A stretch of DNA of 64,000 nucleotides from Plutella xylostella (lineage: Eukaryota > Arthropoda > Insecta > Lepidoptera > Plutellidae), in NCBI RefSeq assembly GCF_932276165.1, contig NC_063982.1, positions 4,357,501 through 4,421,500 of the forward strand, written 5' to 3'. Positions 55,838 through 64,000 of this stretch are shown here, one piece after another. The notes under the pieces were generated by a model. That model was given only the letters and a program-made list of their open reading frames with translations. It made no database searches and was not told the origin of the DNA. A program made the translations under genes and the position numbers. Every line of letters begins with the position of its first letter. Positions within the stretch are counted from its first letter, which is position 1.

Positions 55838-56239
55838 TTAGTAGTAGTAGTTGAGTCCGGGGCAGGCGCAGCTGCAGATGCCGGGGTTGTTGCCCACGAT
55901 GGTGACGAGGCCAGCGGCAGGGAGCTCAGCGCTGAAGGAGACAGCACCACTGGTCGGCAGGTTTCCGTTGATGTAGGTCTGTCCTCCGACTCCCAGTTGG
56001 CCAAGAGCGGCGATCTCACCGACGCCCGAGCCTCCGTATCCGCCGTAGCTTGAGGCTCCGTATGCGCCGTAGCCGTTCCCAATGATACCATTGTTCAGAC
56101 CACCAAGGCCATTGACTCCATTGTAGATTCCGCCAAGTCCGTTGTATGCACCGCAGCTGTTGACGGGCACGCACTGGCTGTAGATGCTCTGGATGAGCAG
56201 AGCTTGAGCGAACAGGAACAAGAAAGAGAATTTAGCCAT
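55838..56239 (-). CDS. Chorion class A protein, orphan (unit 4)
   Basis: Intronless, 133 codons. Signal peptide MAKFSFLFLFAQALLIQ, then SIYSQCVPVNSCG, a shorter Gly arm (YNGLGGIYNGVNGLGG), the same central domain as units 1-3 and the end CSCACPGLNYYY. Reverse-strand TATAAATAG near 56296 fits a promoter. No B gene follows across the promoter region; only a relic of a B 3' end is found at 56895-56996. Its close relative is the A gene at 61110, which has the same VPVNSC and PGLNYYY features. Confidence 0.92.
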   Translation of the reverse strand: MAKFSFLFLFAQALLIQSIYSQCVPVNSCGAYNGLGGIYNGVNGLGGLNNGIIGNGYGAYGASSYGGYGGSGVGEIAALGQLGVGGQTYINGNLPTSGAVSFSAELPAAGLVTIVGNNPGICSCACPGLNYYY

Positions 56240-56540
56240 TTTAATGTATTTTCAGAAAATGTCCTGAGAATGATTTTAATTTTAGATTCACTGCCTATTT
56301 ATACTCGAGTGTTTCGTAATAAAAGTATTTGTATTTGTTTGTTATTAAAGTGAAAAATACGGCATTGCATGTGTGTTTACAATTTTCTTATCGTTATTGC
56401 TCTATTGACCAACAAGCCTACATTATATTTTTCTACAGACAGCATGACTCCACTACTTGATTAATTATGTAATTACTTATAGGCATGATAGTAAATTATG
56501 CAAGTACTGCTGCCGTGCCAACACACATCCTACAGACTAA

Positions 56541-56744
56541 GATTATAAAGGCAAAATTTTGTGAGTATGTGTGGGCGTGTGTATTTTTGTCACTTCTTCA
56601 CGTCTAAACGGATTAACTGATTTTAATGAAATTCGTGGTTTGAGTTAGCTGACACCATCGATTAACACATTTTCTTCTTTTTATCGCAAAATTTCCATGG
56701 GAAAACTTTTTAAGGCAAAGTGAAGCTCGCGGAAACAGCTAGTA
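56541..56744 (+). mobile_element. Lep1-like (Helitron-type) repeat
   Basis: It runs from ATTATAAAGGCAAAATTTTG through TTTTTATCGCAAAATTTCC to AGTGAAGCTCGCGG and AGCTAGTAAT. It stands where the promoter and first exon of the missing B gene would be. Confidence 0.6.
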
Positions 56745-56894
56745 ATCAATAAACTATCCTTTTTTAACAGCATTGCTTATCTGAAAACTGTTTGGATCTG
56801 ACAACTGTTTGTCAGATACATAAACGATGCTGCTGCTTATGGATTGCTAACGTGTCAGTGGTGTTAAGGCAGCAGTGCTATAAATTCATTTAAT

Positions 56895-56996
56895 ATCCGG
56901 AAACGGCATCGGCATTGGTAGCAACTATCTCGACGGCAACGGTCTGATTGGTAACAACTACCTGGTTGGTAACAGACGGCTCGGTCAAATAGTATA
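56895..56996 (+). pseudogene. Relic of a chorion class B 3' end
   Basis: The + strand sequence reads GNGIGIGSNYLDGNGLIG, NNYLVGNRRLGQ, then a stop. It is clearly the C-terminal Gly/Asn/Leu arm of a B gene, lacking the last GNNIGCGCGCQ block and all upstream sequence. Its position and orientation are right for the lost partner of the A gene at 56239. Confidence 0.85.
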
Positions 56997-57199
56997 ATGA
57001 AAACAACATAGGTAAGTATATAAATATCAGTCTGATATAAATAAAAAAAAATAATTGATGCTCGATGCGGAGTTGATGTGTTTAGCCTTGCTTCGCTCGA
57101 CTCCAGGTTTTAGACAATAGAATAGAATAGAATAGAATAGAATAATATTTATTTCAGACAAAAGTCCATAGTTGTGTTAGTAACAATTTGGCTTATTAT

Positions 57200-57825
57200 T
57201 AGTGTTGCCACGAATAGTGAATTGGCCGAATACCGAATACCGAATATTCGGCGACACTGCCGGCCGAAGCGCCGAATATTCGGCCGCCGAATATTCGGCG
57301 CTACAACCTGTTTTTTTTGTTCCTGGAACTGGTTTGAAGAAGTCGCTACAGATTATATGAGAAATGCTAATTATTAGGAGGCAGAATGCTGTGGCAAAGA
57401 TGTTGAATTTTTATTTGATAATAGTTCGCGTAGATCGGATGGCCGATTCTTACAAGTGGTGGTCAGCAAACAAAAAACAATACCCGAACCTTTTGAAATT
57501 TGCAAAAACTTATCTTTCTTCACTTGGAAGTAGCGTTTATAGTTAGAGTTTATTTTCTGAGGGTGGTTACAATGAAAAGCGCAATCGTGGGCTACCAAAA
57601 AAAGGTTTAATGCTCGTTTTTATCCAGTTAATTTTAAGTACTAAAATGTTGTGATTTGGAAATAAATACACAATTTTGATTAAAATAACAAGTCATTTTT
57701 TACATGATTTACTATTCGGTATTCGGCCCGAATAGTACCCACTATTCGGCCGAATACCGAATACTGAAAAAACTGGCCGAATAGGCCGAATACCGAATAG
57801 TTGCCGAATATTCGTGGCATCTCTA
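57200..57825 (+). mobile_element. hAT-family transposon remnant with exact 8-bp TSD
   Basis: CTTATTAT lies at 57192-57199 and 57826-57833. The ends TAGTGTTGCCACGAATA and TAGAGATGCCACGAATA (right, inward) are inverted repeats. Both subterminal regions are crowded with CCGAATA / TATTCGG repeats. The centre (57440-57600) encodes YPNLLKFAKTYLSSLGSSVY, a stop, then SLFSEGG and KRNRGLP, the hAT C-terminal dimerisation domain with an inactivating stop. The rest of the transposase is deleted. Confidence 0.88.
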
Positions 57826-58090
57826 CTTATTATCTAGGTTAGTTACATTATTAAATTAAAAAGAATAACATTATTACATTATTAAATTATTAAATTAAAT
57901 TATTCAATGTAGACAATGCTTCGCTCTTCGCAAGGGTTATTATGTATGGCCTCGCTTCGCTCGGCTCTTTAGGGTTTAGGAAATGCCGGTGATTTTACTC
58001 ATACAATTTTAGTTTTTACCTACACCTATCTCCTATAATTTTACTGTGTCCTGTCAGCACCAACTCAGAATACTGAACATAATATTTATA

Positions 58091-58292
58091 AACGGCCGAT
58101 TGGTGTAGTGGTTAGTGACCCTGACTGCTGAGCCGAAGGTTCCGGGTTCGATTACCGGCTGGGGCAGATTTTTGTTTAAAGACAGGTATTTGTGAAGATA
58201 TATCAGCAGTCCAATACCCATAACACAGGCTCTGCCTAGCTTGGGGTCGGCTGGCCATGTGTGAGATGTCCCCACATATTATTATTATTATT
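58091..58292 (+). mobile_element. tRNA-derived SINE
   Basis: A GCCGATTGGTGTAGTGGTTA A box and GTTCGATTACCGGCTGGGGC B box are followed by TTGTTTAAAGACAG. It ends GAGATGTCCCCACATATTAT. The middle is shorter than in the copy at 59794. Confidence 0.75.
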
Positions 58293-58333
58293 TATATGCA
58301 CTTCGGCGGCGCGGCGTGGTAAATATTATCTTA

Positions 58334-58518
58334 GGTCTCCTATTTACGCCGCAGGTCGCGACCAGCGTAACGCCGTAGGCCGCGTCACGATGCTCACTAT
58401 AGAAATGTACTGATGCGGTCTCCCTCACACGCCGACGTTGGCGCGTAGATGTAATGAGCATCGTGACGCGGACTACGGCGGTGACACTTGACGCGACCTA
58501 CGGAGTAAATAGGAGACC
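58334..58518. mobile_element. Foldback MITE with about 66-bp arms
   Basis: GGTCTCCTATTTACGCCG, then CGCGTCACGATGCTCA on the left, is matched by the inverted TGAGCATCGTGACGCG and TAAATAGGAGACC on the right. GC content is much higher than in the surroundings. Confidence 0.8.
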
Positions 58519-58940
58519 CGGGCCTTACTTCCAAGTCTGTCGCGCCGCACTGGTAATGGGAGATTTTCAACCATAGACAACACCCATAGACAAAAACCGA
58601 TTATAGATGGCGCTAGTAAAACTCAACAGCACTGCATTTTTTTTTGCTGGCATGGATTCCTGCCCTTTCACCCAATGCAAAAACCCAATGGATGTGAATT
58701 AAACCATATGCAATAACTAGCTGGTATATTATGCATAATATTAAGTATTAACTAGTTTAAGACAGCTTTGCACTATTTATGACATCTTCCGTCCCCTCAG
58801 AAGAATGCACCTCATAAAAAACGACAGGCCGGATGCCATCTATTGGTCGATTTTGGAACTTTTAAACGTCAAAAGAAAATCTCCCATTTAAGCGCCCCGG
58901 CGGCGCTATCCACTAATGTGCAGCTTGCCCTTATAATCAA

Positions 58941-59140
58941 ACTAGCTGTTCCCGCGCGCTTCGCTTCGCCTTAAAAAGTTTTCCCGTGGGAATTCCGGGA
59001 TAAAAAGTAGCCTATGTTCTTTCCCAGGGTCTAGACCATATGTATACCAAATTTCATTCAAATCCGTTCAGTAGTTTTGGCGTGAAAGAGTAACAGACAG
59101 ACAGACAGACAGACACAGTTACTTTCGCATTTATAATATT
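58941..59140 (-). mobile_element. Lep1-like (Helitron-type) repeat
   Basis: Reverse orientation: AGCTGTTCCCGCGCGCTTCG, GGGATAAAAAGTAGCC, ACCAAATTTCATTCAAATCC. It ends in a (CAGA)n microsatellite and TTTCGCATTTATAATATTAG. Confidence 0.65.
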
Positions 59141-59793
59141 AGTTAGGAAGGATTAGGATTAGTTAGGATAGGATTAGGATTAGGATTAGGATTTGACAAG
59201 CGAGCAACGCTAACTATGGATTGTTAATTGCTTATGTTAGATGGTGGTAGCCACTGCCAGGAGCAACTCAGAACAGTCCTAAATATTTTAAACAGTCCTC
59301 AGAGGTTGTGGGTATATATGCTGAGCACTAATCATGCCGACATTAACGGCTGGTTACGTCCATTCCAGGGTCGGTTATTCCATCCATCCTGCCTACCACC
59401 TATGCTTCTACCTATACAGGCATACGCTTTTACCCGTGAAAACGCTGACCTAAGGGATTATATTCAGGGCAGTATTTTTATTTGATTTTTATATATTTTT
59501 TATCATTTGAATTAGGTACCTAGTACCTACCTAGATACAGGCATTTTTCCTACTTTATTCTTTATGGTAAATTACTCCAATTTGTCTTGTGTATAATCAT
59601 TAAACTAATTATAGTAAGTTGTAAATATATTTTTTTAAATCCTTTATTGCACAAATATATAATTAAGTGTACAAAGGGTGGACTTAATGCTAAAAGCATT
59701 TTCTACCAGTATCAATTCTATCTTTAATTTTAATGTAAATAGTGTAAATATTATTATGACTTGATCATATTTACCATATGATATGTTTTATAT

Positions 59794-60060
59794 AGACGGC
59801 TGAATGGTGTAGTGGTTAGTGACCCTGACTGCTATTCCGAAGGTCCCGGGTTCGATTCCCGGCTGGGGCAGATATTTGTTTAAAGACAGATATTTGTACT
59901 CAGGTCTTGGGTGTTGATATTTATATTTAGTATCTATCTATCTATGTATTTGTGTAGATATATCAGCTGTCCGACACCCATAACACAGGTTCTGCCTAGC
60001 TTGGGGTCGGATGGCCGTGTGTGAGATGTCCCCACATATTTATTTATTTATTTATTTATT
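59794..60060 (+). mobile_element. tRNA-derived SINE, full length
   Basis: The head GCTGAATGGTGTAGTGGTTA with B box GGGTTCGATTCCCGGCTGGG is followed by a body CAGATATTTGTTTAAAGAC and CCCATAACACAGGTTCTGCC. The tail TGTCCCCACAT is followed by (ATTT)n. It is the best preserved copy in the window. Confidence 0.8.
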
Positions 60061-60153
60061 TTAAAGAGGTTAAGGAATGACAAGCATATTATATTAAGTT
60101 CCAAGAATTTATTGTTTTGGGTTTCATAAAGAGCTGATGAGAAATCGGTTCAT

Positions 60154-60820
60154 TTACTGACATCCACATCCACAGCCAATGTTGTTACCGAGCAGTCTGT
60201 TACCAACCAGACCGTTGCCCAGGTAGTTGTTTCCAATGCCGTTTCCAATGAGTCCGTTGTAGCCAATGTTGGGGCCAACACCAGAGATACCCTGACCGCA
60301 GCCAGCGCCAGTGAGGGCCACACCAGGCACAGAGCTGTAGGCGACTTGCGCTTGACCAGAGGTGGGAGCCACGCCGCCCATAGAGACTGTTCCGACGAAG
60401 GGCATAGCCCCAGACACTGCCACCGTTCCACCGAGCTCCAGATTCTCAGCCACAACTGAGATGCCGTTCGGTGTGGTGTAGGAGCCACTGGCGATGCTCA
60501 GAATGCTCTCAGGGTACGCGAGGCCGCTGGACAGAACTGAAGAGCCGTATCCATTGTTCAGGCCGATGAGGTTGGATCCCAGGAGGCCGTTGGACAAGGC
60601 GAGGTTGTTGCCGCAGCCTGCTGATACCAGCGGGGCGTAGTTGTTGACGCCGCACCCGCACGAGCCGTAGACAGCCTGTTCAGAAATAAACCATTTAGTT
60701 GTACTTATCAGTTCTAACTATCCTAAATTATTATTTACAAACGCCTGTATAGTTTTTTCGTGAACTTACCTGGACCAAGAGGACGGAAGCGAAGGCAACG
60801 AAAAGAGTCTTTGAAACCAT
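60154..60820 (-). CDS. Chorion class B protein, inverted pair (unit 5)
   Basis: Exon 1 at 60770-60820 encodes MVSKTLFVAFASVLLVQ. Exon 2 at 60154-60675 starts AVYGSCGCGV, giving 190 residues. The C-terminal arm is shorter than in the other B genes: one GNNYLGNNLIGNN-type repeat is missing, and it reads YLGNGLVGNRLLGNN before GCGCGCQ. The central domain is unchanged. The orientation is opposite to units 0-3, and its A partner is on the + strand. Confidence 0.93.
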
Positions 60821-61109
60821 TTTTATTAGTTCTTGTTGAAAGAATGACTCACCTTGACATTGAATTAGTATTTATATGCTTGGTAAGCTACATAGGTGAT
60901 GAAACCTTGCAGTTAGTAAGTTATTGGGTCAATAAACTAATATCTATCATTCTAGCTTTATCTCACGTACTTCCGCAAAACAGTAACTAGTACTTAGTGC
61001 GTACATAACAATGTCATAATCCGTACTAAAGTACCGGTATACCTAGTATAAATAGTGCGTGTATTTGTTTTAAAATTTATTCTCAAGCCTCCCTTGAAAA
61101 CATATCAAA
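60821..61109. promoter_or_regulatory. Bidirectional chorion promoter, unit 5 (inverted)
   Basis: 289 bases. The TCACGTA/GATA composite appears as CTTTATCTCACGTA at 60956-60969, the reverse complement of the unit 1 and 2 form. TATAAATA at 61047-61054 serves the A gene and reverse-strand TATAAATA near 60869-60876 the B gene. Confidence 0.75.
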
Positions 61110-61502
61110 ATGTCCAAGTTCACTGTCTTGTTCCTGTTCGCTCAGGCTCTGCTCATCCAGAGAATCTACAGCCAGTGCGTGCCCGTCAACAGCTGCGGTG
61201 GACTGCCATACGGTGGACTTGGAGGAGTCTACAGTGGACTCAACGCTGGTGGTATCATTGGGAACGGCTACGGCGCATACGGAGCCTCAAGCTACGGCGG
61301 ATACGGAGGCTCGGGCGTCGGTGAGATCGCCGCTCTTGGCCAACTGGGAGTCGGAGGACAGACCTACATCAACGGAAACCTGCCGACCAGTGGTGCTGTC
61401 TCCTTCAGCGCTGAGCTCCCTGCCGCTGGCCTCGTCACCATCGTGGGCAACAACCCCGGCATCTGCAGCTGCGCCTGCCCCGGACTCAACTACTACTACT
61501 AA
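61110..61502 (+). CDS. Chorion class A protein, inverted pair (unit 5)
   Basis: Intronless, 130 codons. MSKFTVLFLFAQALLIQ is followed by RIYSQCVPVNSC, with Arg where all sisters have Ser. The Gly arm is short, the central domain is the same, and it ends CSCACPGLNYYY. ATTAAATC near 61530 may replace the usual poly(A) signal. It is divergent from the B gene at 60820. Confidence 0.92.
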   Translation: MSKFTVLFLFAQALLIQRIYSQCVPVNSCGGLPYGGLGGVYSGLNAGGIIGNGYGAYGASSYGGYGGSGVGEIAALGQLGVGGQTYINGNLPTSGAVSFSAELPAAGLVTIVGNNPGICSCACPGLNYYY

Positions 61503-63526
61503 CTGGAGCCATTTTCATATGACCGACAATTAAATCTTTTGAGTTAAGTTCGGCTTTTTCTATTTTCATCCCAATAATATTATTACACGCTCGCATTATC
61601 ATATAGACGAGAGAGACTGGCCAAGATACGTCGCACTCAAATAAAATACAATTTATATGTTTATCTCACTCGGGAAAGCTCGTTTCTTGCCATATCTACG
61701 GGCATAGCCAAAAGGGACACAAGACTGATCTACTGATTACATCACTGAAACTGTACTAATTTGTATATGCGTTTTATTTGATGTTTATTGTTTATTAATT
61801 ATCGCGCGGCCGCTTCCAGGTCGTCCCAGCCGAGACCAGTTGATGCAGCTTCCGCCTCAACTGACCGCCTCCAGGTGGTACGGGGGTGGCCCGGCCTTCT
61901 CTTCCCCTTCGCTGTTCGCTTCGCTTCTATTTCAACCCTTGTTTGGACAGGTGATTGTCTGGTCTCCGCAGCACATGCCCAATCCAGCGCCATTTCCTGA
62001 GTAGGATCTCCTTGTCAATGGGTGTCTGGTCAGCCATCTCCCACAGTCTTGCGTTAGATATATTATGGTTCATGGCCAGTAGATCCCCAGTGTGCGCCTC
62101 AGTCACATTTGTTCACGAACACCTGAAGTCTACTGGTTACTTCATTCTTAACGAGTCATGTCTCGCACCCGTACAGGAGGACTGACTTGACATTGGAGTT
62201 AAAAACTCTGATCTTGGTACGCCGAGTGATGATGTGAGACGTCCAAACAGGCTTCAGTTGCGCATATGCAGCTCGGGCTTTGTTGATGCGTACTTCTTCT
62301 ACTTCTACAGCCTCCGCTCCACCCAGAAAAAAAACTAAATTACCTACAAAAAAAAAAACTTAACTTAGGCTTAAAAATATAAGAATTGTAATTTGTTTTT
62401 AGTTCAGTGTAGTTGATATAATATAAGCATTGGTGTCTGTACTAGGTCAGACCTGCATGATAGATACCAGATGTTCACAAACATTGGTTAGAAACGTTTT
62501 AAATTAAGACACGTTGTAAATGATTAAATAGGTGGAAATCTCGTAGCTAAATGGTAAAACAGAACAGGGTATACCAATGATAACCTTAGTAGACAAGCAT
62601 AAGAAGAAGGAAAGAACACAAAGAAGATGAACTCTTATATAGCTACTTGTTTTCTGTGAAATTCATTCGTACAATATTACCTCGCTTCGCTCGGCTCTCC
62701 AGGGTTTGGGACATACAGTTCAGATAGATTTTCCCTCATCGCTCGGATTATCAATTTTTGAAATGGTGGTTTGAGTAGTAATGCCTCGCTTCACTCGCCT
62801 CTTTTGTTTATCGTAAAGTTCATACTTAGTTGAATTTAATTATATCACATTATTTTATACAGGGCTATTGGTAAGTAGACCAGATCCTTTCAGGAGATGA
62901 TAGAGGAAAGCATTTCCAGTCGATTGAACCCAATAATGCATTATCCTAAACTTAACCATTTCTAAGATATTTAACATCTAAGGTTTTTTTAATTTATTGC
63001 CAAAATTTTATGATTTAAACCAAAAATAAAAAAAACTACCCACATTTCTATATTTTTTTTGGTTGTTTTGCATAAGTAACACCTTAATAAACTAATAAAA
63101 TAATCAAATGTGCATTATTCGAATTAAATTGCAACTATTTACCTATATACCTATTTTTGAACTAAGTACCTATTAGGCAAACACTTAACTATCGGTCTAA
63201 CAAAAATTCAAAATTAAAAAATCCAATGACTGACCACGACTACGAAGAATACGTTACATGACATATTCAAGTTTACATGAATATTTTTTTAAGTAGGTAT
63301 ATTCCCTTCATTGAATAAGTATTATAACACCCTGTTTTATACATATTTTCCGAACTCCTGTATGCACATGTTTCTATACTATAGACAAACAGAACGGTGA
63401 CGATTATTGTTGATTAATGTTTATATGATTAATGTATATATGTTTTAGGTCAGGAGGTAAGTAATAAGAAATCTAGATAAAGTTTCAAGAAGCTATATTT
63501 TTCATTTTCGAAAACTTGACAGAAAT
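61503..63526. other. Spacer between units 5 and 6, inverted relative to units 0-3
   Basis: The reverse complement of the A 3' flank comes first (GACGTCGCACT-like sequence near 61630, CATATCTACGGGCATAGCC near 61690), then an RTE-like relic. Reversed chorion spacer motifs follow (ACCTCGCTTCGCTCGGCTCTC near 62680, GCCTCGCTTCACTCGCCTC near 62784), then AT-rich DNA. No gene. Confidence 0.6.
61799..62330 (-). pseudogene. Degenerate non-LTR retrotransposon RT tail
   Basis: The reverse strand reads VRINKARAAYAQL, SVLLYGCET, LLRKWRWIGHVLRRP and GKRRPGHPRTTWRR across several stops and frameshifts. This pattern is typical of the post-RT region of RTE-like insect elements. It is clearly inactive. Confidence 0.7.
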
Positions 63527-64000
63527 TTACTGACATCCACATCCGCAGCCAATGTTGTTACCGAGTAGTCTGTTACCAACCAGGTTGTTACCCAGGTAGT
63601 TGTTTCCAATCAGACCATTGCTCAAGTAGTTGTTACCAATTCCGATGAGTCCGTTATAGCAAATGTTGGAGCCAATGACGCCTCCAGAGATACCCTGACC
63701 GCAGCCAGCGTCGGTGAGAGCCACACCAGGCACAGAGCTGTAGGCGACTTGCGCTTGACCAGAGGTGGGAGCCACGCCGCCCATAGAGACTGCTCCGACG
63801 AAGGGCATAGCCCCAGACACTGCCACCGTTCCACCGAGCTCCAGATTCTCAGCCACAACTGAGATACCGTTCGGGGTGGTGTAGGAGCCACTGGCGATGC
63901 TCAGAATGCTCTCAGGGTACGCGAAGCCGCTGGACAGAACTGAAGAGCCGTATCCATTGTTCAGTCCGATGAGGTTGGATCCCAGGAGGCCGTTGGACAA
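63527..64000 (-). CDS. Chorion class B protein exon 2, cut by the window end (unit 6)
   Basis: 157 codons of exon 2, from LSNGLLGSN to GCGCGCQ. The frame is open at 64000, and exon 1 and the intron lie outside. It differs from the sister genes by GFAYPES for GLAYPES and an added Cys (NICYNG for NIGYNG). One short GNG repeat is missing. Same strand as the inverted B gene at 60154. Confidence 0.93.
   Translation of the reverse strand: MSNGLLGSNLIGLNNGYGSSVLSSGFAYPESILSIASGSYTTPNGISVVAENLELGGTVAVSGAMPFVGAVSMGGVAPTSGQAQVAYSSVPGVALTDAGCGQGISGGVIGSNICYNGLIGIGNNYLSNGLIGNNYLGNNLVGNRLLGNNIGCGCGCQ

Larger units (their letters stand above)
56240..57199. other. Broken right half of unit 4
   Basis: It holds the orphan A promoter, a Lep1-like repeat (56541-56744), the class B relic (56895-56996), a (GAATA)n microsatellite (57116-57145) and a retroposon 3' end that the hAT element has interrupted. 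Confidence 0.6.
57834..60153. other. Repeat-filled spacer at the orientation switch
   Basis: It lies between the unit 4 relic and the oppositely oriented pair. It contains two SINEs, a long-hairpin MITE, a Lep1-like repeat, a (GGATTA)n run (59141-59194) and a retroposon tail (59637-59720). No gene is supported. Confidence 0.6.

Noticed and set aside
59141..59194. (GGATTA)n run as a telomere-like sequence
   Set aside because: The insect telomere repeat is the pentamer TTAGG. This is an irregular hexamer microsatellite at the end of a Lep1-like repeat.
59228..59485. Open frame of 85 codons between two repeats
   Set aside because: No recognisable motif or repeat relationship, and surrounded by transposon debris.
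60150..60488. Alternative reading frames over the chorion genes (also 43062-43346, 44199-44582, 47361-47744 and similar)
   Set aside because: They are shadows of Gly-rich chorion exons; the true frames have signal peptides and conserved central domains.

Overview
This window is nuclear DNA of a moth or butterfly (ditrysian Lepidoptera). Three things show this: divergently paired class A and class B chorion (eggshell) genes, lepidopteran tRNA-derived SINEs and Lep1-like repeats, and short GT-AG introns in AT-rich, transposon-dense sequence. There are no operons, CRISPR arrays or rRNA genes. I saw no intact tRNA gene, only tRNA-like SINE heads and one degenerate tRNA-like stretch.

Layout: (1) 443-3210 (+) holds the last three exons of an unrecognised, very acidic protein. 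(2) 5879-21108 (-) is a seven-exon ornithine decarboxylase antizyme gene. Its zero frame ends at TCC-TGA-T, the antizyme +1 frameshift signal, and its 10.5 kb first intron is packed with transposons. (3) 22996-26872 (-) is a 5'-truncated CR1/Jockey-like non-LTR retrotransposon with a complete endonuclease/reverse-transcriptase frame. (4) 27687-29237 (-) encodes an unrecognised secreted Asn/Pro/Gln-rich protein at the edge of the eggshell locus. (5) From 30201 to the right end lies a chorion cluster. It starts with one diverged A/B pair rich in Asn and Leu, continues with four Gly-rich A(-)/B(+) pairs in tandem units of about 3.1-3.4 kb, then an A gene that has lost its B partner, then one pair in the opposite orientation, and ends with a B gene cut by the window edge.

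In each intact pair, the two ATGs are separated by about 265-345 bp containing a TATA box for each gene. Most pairs also carry a TCACGTA/GATA composite, as expected for promoters active in follicle cells. The Gly-rich B genes keep the signal-peptide intron, whereas all six Gly-rich A genes lack it exactly. Exon 2 of the B genes is nearly identical in all units, even where exon 1 differs, which points to gene conversion.

Mobile elements have shaped the cluster. A 6.1 kb non-LTR element sits in one spacer and is itself split by a 1.2 kb insertion that encodes a THAP zinc finger and is flanked by an exact 8-bp duplication. A 3.6 kb element with 30-bp inverted repeats lies after the fourth pair. 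A hAT remnant with an exact 8-bp duplication lies near the orphan A gene. All homology statements come from motif recognition and reading of the sequence; no database search was run.
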